Positions 9,394 to 18,175 of a stretch of 64,000 nt of DNA are shown here, one piece after another. The translations under genes and the position numbers were made by a program. The stretch is from Candidatus Zixiibacteriota bacterium (GTDB lineage Bacteria; Zixibacteria; MSB-5A5; GN15; FEB-12). Position 1 is the first letter of the stretch. Every line of letters starts with the position of its first letter. A model generated the notes under the pieces. That model did not search any database, was not told where the DNA came from, and was given only the letters and a program-made list of their open reading frames with translations. The stretch is from positions 1-64,000 of the forward strand of contig JAJRQO010000034.1 in the NCBI GenBank assembly GCA_024280215.1, given 5' to 3'.

Positions 9394-12123
9394 ATGAAAC
9401 GATCAAAGCATTTGCTCTCTCTACTCACCCTTTTAATACTGTTTGCTATGGTACCTCAAAGTTTTGCCGACATTTCCGATGCGGCCTTGCTTTATTTACG
9501 TATTGCACCTGGTTCCAGAGCTGCTGGTATGGGAGAAGCGTATGTTGCTGTTGCAGATGATGCCACAGCTACCCATTGGAATCCTGCGGGTTTAGGGTCT
9601 ACACCATTGTCAAACAACTGGCAAAATAAAAATGTCCCAAGTTATCTCCAACCTCTGACGGCGATGACAACAGTAAAAGCACGTTCTGGTTCTGGATATA
9701 GTCAGTTTGATATTTGGACAATTTCAGCACAAGGATTAGCTCGATTTGATAATCATAATTGGTTTACTTCGGAAACTTTTCAAACTAAAACTACTCAAAC
9801 AGTTTCAAGTATTGTAAAAAGTTATTTTTCTATAGAGAATGATGAAGCTCTTGCCATAGCTGTAGAAAAAGTTGCCTCAGCAAACTCTAAGCGTTCATTT
9901 GAGACAATTAAGAAATTTGCGACTGATGTCTTAGCGGCAGTACCTGTTGAATACAATGATAGAGAAGCAATTAAATCTGGCTTGGATTCATTGACGACTC
10001 TTTACTTAGATTGTCGAATCAACTGGGAACGGTTTGTTGATGCCGAAAAGATTTTCAAAGATGGCATGTCTGACGGAACTCTTTCTGAAAAAGAATCTGA
10101 CCGAATTAACTTTGCTATTGAAAAATCTAAAACTCGTTTTATCCCTGAAGAGTTGAAAATAAAATATTCTGATTTATTCTCTGGTAAGTTAACAACGATT
10201 AAATCTATTGGTACTATTTTACTGATTGGAACAGACAACGGTTTTTATACTTTTGATGGTAGAAGCTGGAAAACTTTTACTACAACAGATGGTCTCCCAT
10301 CTATGCATATCCTTTCGATTACATCTATTGGTTCAAAAGCATATATCGGAACAACAAACGGTATTGTAAAATACAGTGGTAATACTCTTGCTAATGTTGA
10401 TCTTCCTGAGGGTGTTGAAAATGGTAAAGTAACTGGTATTGGTAGTGGAAACAGCTCAACGATATGGGCAGTCATTGATGGGCAACTATACCATTACAAT
10501 GGCAACGTATGGTCAAGCTCTCACTATTATACAGCCGAGTTAGATGATACCTTTGAATCAATTGCGACAAAAATTTCAATTTTCAAAACTCAATCTGATA
10601 TTAGTCTCATTGCTGAAAAAATTAAATTATTAAATGTCAATGGTGATGCTGTTGCTCAAGAAAAAGCAGCAAACTACGATGAAGGTTTTGTAACTGAAAA
10701 TGATTCTACTGACGTGGCAACAACTGATACAACTGCTACAGAAGTGCAAGCAGAAGAAATTGTACAGGATGTCGAACCTCAAACAACACACCTTCCGAAT
10801 GAGTTCACTATCGAACCTGGAAAACCAGTTGCGGTTCCTTATGCTTTAGGTATAAAAGGGAAAATTAACGAAATTTACGTGATTGGTACCAACAATATCT
10901 GGATTGCAACTGAGTTTGGTTTGTATATGTTTAAAGATGGTGTCTGGAAAGCATCAGGATATCGCACTATCAATGTAACCGCTGGACAAACATTCACCGA
11001 TATTGCTACTGAAAACATTCACCCTTATTTAAGTATCAATGAGCATGCAAGTTTTATCGCAACTTTTAATGGCTTAGATGAATCAGCCGTGCTTACAGAA
11101 GGACAAGCTTTACTCGTATACGATAACCCTTTAGCTCTTGAAATAAATGATATCGCCTCAAAAGGAAACGGACTATTTATTGGTTCTAAGCACGGTTTGT
11201 ATGAACTGAATGGTACATCATTATCAAAAGTTGATATTGGTGGTATGGGGAACTCGTCTATTTTAAGTGTTAAATCTCTTGGTGGCGAAATTTGGTATGC
11301 CTCTGATAGTCGAATTACTATCAAAGCAAATGGTCGTTCTGATATTGTTGTTATGTTTGCCAAGTGGCTTCCAGAACTAACCGATGATATTTATTATGGA
11401 TTCCTTTCAGGTGTGACAAGTATTGGTGGACTGGGTACAGTTGGTGGTAATATTACGTATATCAACTATGGTATCGTAAACCGAACCGATGCATCAGGAA
11501 ATCCTGAGGGAACATTCGAACCGTTTGATATTGGATTTACTGGTTCTTATGGTGGCTCAATTCTGGATAATCTCAAAGGTGGTTTCTCTCTTAAATATTT
11601 ATATTCACATCTGAGTTTAGTTGGTGCTGGTGCTGAAAAAGGTGCGGGTACTGCTCATGGTTTTGGTGTTGACTTTGGACTTTTATGGAACGTATCTAAT
11701 AAATTTGATATTGGTATGGCAGTAACAAACTTGGGACCAGATATTTCATATATCGATGCAGCCCAGTCGGATCCACTTCCAAGAAACCTTGCTATAGGTT
11801 TTAAAGTAAATTTGTTGAATTCAGAATATAATCGTGCTATCTTCACTGCTGAAGTAAATAAATCTCTGGTTGGTTTAAATGATGGATTTAGTGAAGAGAT
11901 TAAACAATTGGTAATCAATGGTGGTGCTGAGTATAACTACTCTGATCTCTTTGCCGTTCGTCTTGGATATATTTACGATGACGAAGGTGATGTCAAAGCC
12001 CCAACAATTGGTTTTGGTGTAAAACCTGCAGATTTGTTTAAATTTGATTTTGCTTATATTCCAAGTTCGACCAATGCTCCTCTTGCAAATACCTTACGTA
12101 TTTCGCTTGAGTTGTTACCATAA
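9394..12123 (+). CDS. PorV/PorQ-family outer-membrane protein with inserted beta-propeller and LysM-like segments
   Basis: N-term LLYLRIAPGSRAAGMGEAYVAVADDATATHWNPAGLG (PorV); C-term ~240 aa barrel; middle contains propeller blades (GTDNGFYTFDGRSWKTFTTTDGLPSMHI) and LysM-like VTAGQTFTDIATENIHPY. Confidence 0.82.
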   Translation: MKRSKHLLSLLTLLILFAMVPQSFADISDAALLYLRIAPGSRAAGMGEAYVAVADDATATHWNPAGLGSTPLSNNWQNKNVPSYLQPLTAMTTVKARSGSGYSQFDIWTISAQGLARFDNHNWFTSETFQTKTTQTVSSIVKSYFSIENDEALAIAVEKVASANSKRSFETIKKFATDVLAAVPVEYNDREAIKSGLDSLTTLYLDCRINWERFVDAEKIFKDGMSDGTLSEKESDRINFAIEKSKTRFIPEELKIKYSDLFSGKLTTIKSIGTILLIGTDNGFYTFDGRSWKTFTTTDGLPSMHILSITSIGSKAYIGTTNGIVKYSGNTLANVDLPEGVENGKVTGIGSGNSSTIWAVIDGQLYHYNGNVWSSSHYYTAELDDTFESIATKISIFKTQSDISLIAEKIKLLNVNGDAVAQEKAANYDEGFVTENDSTDVATTDTTATEVQAEEIVQDVEPQTTHLPNEFTIEPGKPVAVPYALGIKGKINEIYVIGTNNIWIATEFGLYMFKDGVWKASGYRTINVTAGQTFTDIATENIHPYLSINEHASFIATFNGLDESAVLTEGQALLVYDNPLALEINDIASKGNGLFIGSKHGLYELNGTSLSKVDIGGMGNSSILSVKSLGGEIWYASDSRITIKANGRSDIVVMFAKWLPELTDDIYYGFLSGVTSIGGLGTVGGNITYINYGIVNRTDASGNPEGTFEPFDIGFTGSYGGSILDNLKGGFSLKYLYSHLSLVGAGAEKGAGTAHGFGVDFGLLWNVSNKFDIGMAVTNLGPDISYIDAAQSDPLPRNLAIGFKVNLLNSEYNRAIFTAEVNKSLVGLNDGFSEEIKQLVINGGAEYNYSDLFAVRLGYIYDDEGDVKAPTIGFGVKPADLFKFDFAYIPSSTNAPLANTLRISLELLP

Positions 12124-12151
12124 ATGATTTTTAAATCATAGGAGTGATCCA

Positions 12152-15100
12152 TTGCTGTCAGGAAGACTGCTTTTAATAATAAATTTTGTAATATTGCTTA
12201 CTCTTGCGACTGCTTCAATTGCTGTCGCAAGGAGTAACTTATATGTTGGTAAAAAAATAAAATCTGATCCTATCGAAGGGGAGAATAGAGTTAGACACCA
12301 ATGTTTGGCCCCCCGCACAGGTGGTCTTATGGAGAAATATCTTCAAAGAGACAAGCCGTGGTCGCTACCATCAAATGCGTTAGCTGCTGATTTTTTAGAT
12401 ACGATAAAAGTCTTAGTGCTTCGTTTTAACTTTCAAGAAGAAATAACCGACGACCCTAATACAACAGGGAATGGTCTGATGAATATGTCACCGTATGATT
12501 CAGCGGCTCTTATAGCAACTGTCGGACATTTAGTCGATCCACCTCCACACAATACAGCCTATTTCTCATCACATCTGAGAGCTTTAGCAAATTATTATGA
12601 AGTTGTCTCTGAAGGAAAAATTACTCTTTCTTGGGATGTATTCCCGTCCCAACAGGACTCAGTGTACCAACTTCCATTTGCAATGAATTATTATGGGAAG
12701 TGTGATTTTTCGGAAGTCGTTGGCGGACTGGAAAATTATTTCCGTGATGGTATCAGGCTGGCTGATACGACCTCACCAGAAATTGACTTCGGACAATATG
12801 AGTCTATCTTTATGTTTCATGCTGGTTCTGATAGACAGAATGATATAGGTTTTCCAGAGACATGCAGCGATTTATTCACCGGTTTTATAAGATATGCTGT
12901 TGCCAGTGATAGTGACTTAGTTATCGTTGATAATGGGCAGGATACTATCAGTAGTGCTTTGCTTATGCCAGAAACAGCATCGCAGGACAACCGAGCCACC
13001 GCCCTCAATGCTGTTATGGCTCATGAATTTGGTCACCAGCTTGGTTTGGTTGATTTGTACAGTACTTCAACCTTTATGAGTCAGCTTGGCGATTTTGCTT
13101 TGATGGATAACAATGGTTTTGGTACAGGTGTTGATTTTGGTTTTGAAGTTGGACGTACTTTTGGTGCTATTCCTGTGTTCCCAACGGCATGGTCACGAGC
13201 ACATCTTGGGTTTGTAGAAGTTGTCGATTTCAGACAAGGTTCTGATATTCAATTGGTCGCTGCGGAAGTTGTATCATCGGGTATTAAAATTGCTCGCGTA
13301 CCAATCTCTGACAAAGAATACTATTTACTTGAAAATAGAAATGTCGAGGTCGACGGGGAAGTGACTGGTGTTTTGGCTGATTCTACAACAGGTGTCTTTA
13401 TGGGACCTGCCTATTGTACCACAACTCCATGTGAACGAAATGTAAATAATAATATTATCAATGCTATTCTAACAAATGAATACGACGCTCTACTTCCTGG
13501 TTCGGGGCTTATTATCTACCATATTGACGAAAGAGTCGCTGGTTTAGATTATAACTTTGATGGTGAATCAAACTTTGATGACAACCAACTGCAATGGGCG
13601 TGGGATATTACTGGTACGCCTGTAGACAGATTTATTTCGATAGTCGAGGGAGATGGTTTTGTAAACTTTGGCGGGTTTTATCGTTCTGGTTTTGGGCGTG
13701 AGGAAGATATGTATCGTGATGATCGCAACACTGCTTTTACGCCAAACTCCAATCCACAGTCGATTGATAACTCCGGCAACAATACACGAATCTCTATTGA
13801 CAATATAACCCGAGTGTTAGATACGACTCTAATCAAACCAAAACTTATGGATTCAGTTATTCAGTTTGATGTAACTACTGAAGATTTAGTGCAAAACTTT
13901 CCTGTACGAGTAGGTTCACCTATTCGCTCCGATAATTCAGTCATTCCGATTCCACCAATTGTCGATGATTTGAATCATGATGGGGTTGATGAAATAATTG
14001 TTATCTCAAAAGATTTACTCTCTGTAGTGACAACAACGGGACAAGATTTTTTAGAGATGATTGACCCATGCGGATGTCCTCCATATTTAGATTCATCGTT
14101 TGCTTCGATACATCCGGGTAGAGTTCATGAGGTTCCATTGTTTGTAAAACTGACGTCCGAGGCATTCACTACACCAGTTACGGGAGAGTTTCTTGATGAT
14201 AACGATCCGAATAAACTTATTGCTATTGGTATCAACAATCGAATTGATATTTATCGAGTTAGTGATATTGACAATAATGGACAAGCTGATATTGCGGCAC
14301 CTCCTTTTACAACGGGAAACTTAGGTAATCCAATTGCTATGACATTTGGTGACAGATTATTTGTCTTAACCGACCGAGGATATATTTTACGAAAAGATTC
14401 CTTGTTCAGTCCGTATGATACTCTCGGACAATTTGACAATGATTTATACCATGGTATTTGTCGAGTCGACAATGGTATTGCACTTATAGCAGGCGACTCT
14501 CTTGAGACTTCGGTGTATTTTATTGATGGCAATGTTATAGATTCAATGGCATTGGGTGATTTGTATACCTTAGGTCCGATATTTGTTGACCTTGATCTTG
14601 ATGGTGCTAAAGAGCTTGTCGCAGCCACCAATGATGGAAAAATTATTTTAGTTTCGATAAATTCAGCTCTTTCAGTAAATAATATTTCTATTAAAGATGT
14701 AAAAGATTTGGGTGTTAACTTCACTGTAAATCCAATTGTTTCAGATGTTGATTTAGACGGCTATCCTGATATTGTCATAGGTGGTACCAATGCTGTCTAT
14801 GCATACAATTACGAATTAACAATCAAAACATCTTTTCCAATTGAAATAAATAAAAAATATCCAAATGACAGAGTGAGTCATTCATTGATTGCTGCTGACA
14901 TTGAAGATGGAGGCAGGGTAGAGCTTGTCATGCCTACTGAAATTGGTAATCTCTACGCCTTTGGTGAAGAAATGGCACAGGACTTCCCACTTTCTGGTGG
15001 TGAACAGCTTATTGGCTCAGCTGTATTTTTAAACGATGCGATGGGTGGAAAACTTGGTTATCTCGGTGCTGATGGATGGTTCTATCTCTGGCATGTTGAT

Positions 15101-15487
15101 GCTGATAGCACCTACAATTTTTGGCCGATGGCTGGTAATAACCCATCAGGGAATCTTAATTTTGAATCATCAAAATTACCATCTACTCAGACGTATGCTG
15201 ACAAACTTTCTAAGAAATCTTTTTATAACTATCCTAACCCTGTCACAACAGGAAGTACAACTATTCGATATTTCTTAGGAGAAGATGCATCCTCGGTTGA
15301 ATTAGTTGTATTTGATTTAAGTGGTAAAGAAATTAGTCGGTTCGATGGACCATCAACTGGAATGGTTGACAATGAAGTTGTATGGGAATGTTCTGGTGTG
15401 ACACCTGGAGTATACCGTTGCGTCATCTCTGCTGAATTTAATAGTGGCAAAGAAACATCATACACAGATATTTCGATTATAAAATAA
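12152..15487 (+). CDS. M6-family (immune inhibitor A-like) secreted metalloprotease with C-terminal T9SS-type sorting domain (TTG start)
   Basis: Zn motif MAHEFGHQLGLVDLY; FG-GAP/VCBS-like segments (VDLDLDGAKELVAATNDGKI); C-term FYNYPNPVTTGSTTIRYFLG...VELVVFDLSGKEI. Confidence 0.85.
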   Translation: MLSGRLLLIINFVILLTLATASIAVARSNLYVGKKIKSDPIEGENRVRHQCLAPRTGGLMEKYLQRDKPWSLPSNALAADFLDTIKVLVLRFNFQEEITDDPNTTGNGLMNMSPYDSAALIATVGHLVDPPPHNTAYFSSHLRALANYYEVVSEGKITLSWDVFPSQQDSVYQLPFAMNYYGKCDFSEVVGGLENYFRDGIRLADTTSPEIDFGQYESIFMFHAGSDRQNDIGFPETCSDLFTGFIRYAVASDSDLVIVDNGQDTISSALLMPETASQDNRATALNAVMAHEFGHQLGLVDLYSTSTFMSQLGDFALMDNNGFGTGVDFGFEVGRTFGAIPVFPTAWSRAHLGFVEVVDFRQGSDIQLVAAEVVSSGIKIARVPISDKEYYLLENRNVEVDGEVTGVLADSTTGVFMGPAYCTTTPCERNVNNNIINAILTNEYDALLPGSGLIIYHIDERVAGLDYNFDGESNFDDNQLQWAWDITGTPVDRFISIVEGDGFVNFGGFYRSGFGREEDMYRDDRNTAFTPNSNPQSIDNSGNNTRISIDNITRVLDTTLIKPKLMDSVIQFDVTTEDLVQNFPVRVGSPIRSDNSVIPIPPIVDDLNHDGVDEIIVISKDLLSVVTTTGQDFLEMIDPCGCPPYLDSSFASIHPGRVHEVPLFVKLTSEAFTTPVTGEFLDDNDPNKLIAIGINNRIDIYRVSDIDNNGQADIAAPPFTTGNLGNPIAMTFGDRLFVLTDRGYILRKDSLFSPYDTLGQFDNDLYHGICRVDNGIALIAGDSLETSVYFIDGNVIDSMALGDLYTLGPIFVDLDLDGAKELVAATNDGKIILVSINSALSVNNISIKDVKDLGVNFTVNPIVSDVDLDGYPDIVIGGTNAVYAYNYELTIKTSFPIEINKKYPNDRVSHSLIAADIEDGGRVELVMPTEIGNLYAFGEEMAQDFPLSGGEQLIGSAVFLNDAMGGKLGYLGADGWFYLWHVDADSTYNFWPMAGNNPSGNLNFESSKLPSTQTYADKLSKKSFYNYPNPVTTGSTTIRYFLGEDASSVELVVFDLSGKEISRFDGPSTGMVDNEVVWECSGVTPGVYRCVISAEFNSGKETSYTDISIIK

Positions 15488-15497
15488 GGATATAGAG

Positions 15498-16406
15498 ATG
15501 AAGAAATATATACTTGTAACATTGTTATTTGTTTTCCCTTTAACTTTGAATGCGACTGATTTTTTAACGCATTCCGAGTTCGATAACGCAAAAGCCGAGA
15601 TTCAATTCTCTCTTTTACATAATCAGATTAGTTATGAAAAATATCAAGCAACAGAATCTGATGGGATAACATATAATGGTGGTGCTTCTTCTTCAAATAA
15701 AGATGTGACCTATAAATCACCTGGGAAAGCATTTGCGATGTCAATGCTCATTCCTGGTTGGGGACAACATTATAATGGTAGTAGCAAAGTTAAATCTCTG
15801 GCATTCTTAGGGGCAGAAATTACAAGTTGGGTCTTCTATTTTAAGTTGCACGGTGATGCCGAAAGTTTAACTGATGACTATGAACAATTCAATCGTGATC
15901 ATTGGATTGAATCTCGTTACGACTCTTTACTCCTCTGGACATATCCCGACAGAGATGCGAACCCTGGGTTATATCCAGAAATGAGTCATCATCTGCCTGA
16001 CGATCCAAATGACCAACAGTACTTTGAAATGACGGGAAAGTATGACCAGTTTTCATGGGGTTGGGATGATGCCATATTGCTTTCTGACAGTTCAATTTTT
16101 TCTGATTATAGTGTGAATAATCCGTTTGATCGAGTTCATATTCCAGAACAAGTACCATTCTCCGCCAAGAGAAACGCCTATGAAATTATGCGTGATGATG
16201 CTAATAATAAATATAGTCAAGCCAGAAAAATGATTTATGTTTCAATGATAAATAGAATTATTTCAGGTTTTGAAGCGATGATAACTGCTAAGAAAAATAA
16301 TAAAAATAGCAATTCTGGTTTTTCATCAGTTTCTGCTGAAGCATCATTTAAAAGTCTCTATGTAAAAAGAGACACTCCATACATAACTTTGAGCATGAAG
16401 TTTTAA
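15498..16406 (+). CDS. DUF5683-like membrane protein
   Basis: SPGKAFAMSMLIPGWGQHYNGSSKVKSLAFLGAEITSWVFYF. Confidence 0.65.
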   Translation: MKKYILVTLLFVFPLTLNATDFLTHSEFDNAKAEIQFSLLHNQISYEKYQATESDGITYNGGASSSNKDVTYKSPGKAFAMSMLIPGWGQHYNGSSKVKSLAFLGAEITSWVFYFKLHGDAESLTDDYEQFNRDHWIESRYDSLLLWTYPDRDANPGLYPEMSHHLPDDPNDQQYFEMTGKYDQFSWGWDDAILLSDSSIFSDYSVNNPFDRVHIPEQVPFSAKRNAYEIMRDDANNKYSQARKMIYVSMINRIISGFEAMITAKKNNKNSNSGFSSVSAEASFKSLYVKRDTPYITLSMKF

Positions 16407-16416
16407 GAGGATACAT

Positions 16417-17208
16417 ATGAATAAAATTTATAGTGCTATTATAATTGTTACAATGTTGTTGATTATGGTGTTGCCAACTCAGGCGATTGAATTATCAAAA
16501 ACTCCGATTCAAACGAAGTTACAAAATTCAATATTACTGGCAACTGATAATTGGAATCTTGGCTCCGATGAAGGTAAGAAAAATTCAACTGTACTGAGTA
16601 ATAAAAATTCTCAAAAAAAATCTGCTCTTAAAGCTGCCTTATACTCCGCACTATTACCTGGCTTAGGTGAACATTATGTTGGAAATCGGACTAAATCCAA
16701 AGTTTTTTTTGCGATTGAAGCAACGACTTGGTTGAGTTATTTTGCCTTTAATAAATATGGTGATTGGAAAAAAGATGACGCCATTCGTTTTGCATCAAGC
16801 AATGCGGGAGCATCGCTTGAAGATAAAGATGACGAGTTCTTTGACTGGGTTGGTTTCTATAATTCATCTGAAGATTTTAACTCGCTCGGACGAGTCTCAG
16901 ACCCAGAGAGAGCCTATCTTTCTTCATCGGACACTTATTGGCAATGGTCATCGGATGCCGACAGGGAAGCCTTTCGTACGTATAAGAACAGTAGCCGCTC
17001 AGCATACGATAGAGCGAACTTTATGATTATGGCGGCAATCAGTAGTAGAATAATTTCAATCATTGATGCAATCCGTGATGCCAATAGACATAATAAAAAT
17101 GCTGAGAAGATTGATATTTCAAAAAACAACTCATTTAACTATAAATTTTCTCTGAATCCGATGAGTGAAAATAATCAATTCTCTATAACGCTCTTTACAC
17201 CATTTTAA
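16417..17208 (+). CDS. DUF5683-like membrane protein, paralog of the preceding gene
   Basis: KSALKAALYSALLPGLGEHYVGNRTKSKVFFAIEATTWLSYFAF; same layout as previous ORF. Confidence 0.65.
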   Translation: MNKIYSAIIIVTMLLIMVLPTQAIELSKTPIQTKLQNSILLATDNWNLGSDEGKKNSTVLSNKNSQKKSALKAALYSALLPGLGEHYVGNRTKSKVFFAIEATTWLSYFAFNKYGDWKKDDAIRFASSNAGASLEDKDDEFFDWVGFYNSSEDFNSLGRVSDPERAYLSSSDTYWQWSSDADREAFRTYKNSSRSAYDRANFMIMAAISSRIISIIDAIRDANRHNKNAEKIDISKNNSFNYKFSLNPMSENNQFSITLFTPF

Positions 17209-18164
17209 TGGTTCCTCATATGCGTATCGTTTGCTTGATGATTTTTATTGTAACTCTTGGCTGTTCATCAGTTGATGAAAAAGTTATTCCTCAAGAAACA
17301 ACTCGGCAGTTACAGATGAATCTTGTTTTTGAAAAAGAATTAAAAGGGGAGTTTTTTGGAGTACCGCTTAATAAACCAATCGGAGTTGCTCTTGACTATT
17401 CTGGAAATATTTTTATCGTAGATGCGGGTAATAATAGAGTCTTGAAATTTGATAGCAAACTCAATCCACTAAAACAAATAGGTGGTTTTGGAGCAAGTGA
17501 GGGAAATTTTAATTTCCCTACGTATATTAGTTTTGATAATGGTTTAAATCTGATGGTCTCCGACGAAAAGAACCGTCGTATCGCACGCTTTAACTCGCAA
17601 CTACAATATGTTGACGAAATCTTATTTTCCGATGAGGAAGAGCCTCTCAAATTTGGATTTCCTTCAGGAATTAGTTTCACTAACTTCGGAGAGGTATGGA
17701 TTGCTGACCGAGATAATAACCAGATTGCAATTTTTAATAACATTGGGAAATACTCACATTCTCTCGGAGAGTTCGGCTATTCAGGCGGCCAATTGTCGTC
17801 ACCTGAAAAAATTATTAGAGATTTCAATGGTGATTTTTTAGTGTGTGATGCTGGTAACAAGCGAGTTGTTCGTTATGATGAGTATGCAAGTTTTCAAACA
17901 GAATTCAAACATGACTACTTTGAATATCCTACTGCAATCACAATCAAAGATGAAAAATATTTTATCTTAGATTCTTATTTAGGGTCAATTTTTTGTTTAG
18001 ATAAAAATGGTTATTTGATTGGGGAAATTGATTCAAAGTTACTTGGGGATAAAGCTAATATGTTTAACCCATCTGATTTAATTTTTATTTCTGAAGACCA
18101 ATTACTTATTACTGATACTGGAAATGACAGGGTTGTGGTCGGTAAACTTATTATAGATGAATAG
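17208..18164 (+). CDS. NHL-repeat (six-bladed propeller) lipoprotein
   Basis: Repeated PIGVALDYSGNIFIVDAGNNRVLKFD-type repeats; lipobox VTLGCSS. Confidence 0.82.
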   Translation: MVPHMRIVCLMIFIVTLGCSSVDEKVIPQETTRQLQMNLVFEKELKGEFFGVPLNKPIGVALDYSGNIFIVDAGNNRVLKFDSKLNPLKQIGGFGASEGNFNFPTYISFDNGLNLMVSDEKNRRIARFNSQLQYVDEILFSDEEEPLKFGFPSGISFTNFGEVWIADRDNNQIAIFNNIGKYSHSLGEFGYSGGQLSSPEKIIRDFNGDFLVCDAGNKRVVRYDEYASFQTEFKHDYFEYPTAITIKDEKYFILDSYLGSIFCLDKNGYLIGEIDSKLLGDKANMFNPSDLIFISEDQLLITDTGNDRVVVGKLIIDE

Positions 18165-18175
18165 TAGGTGTTGGT

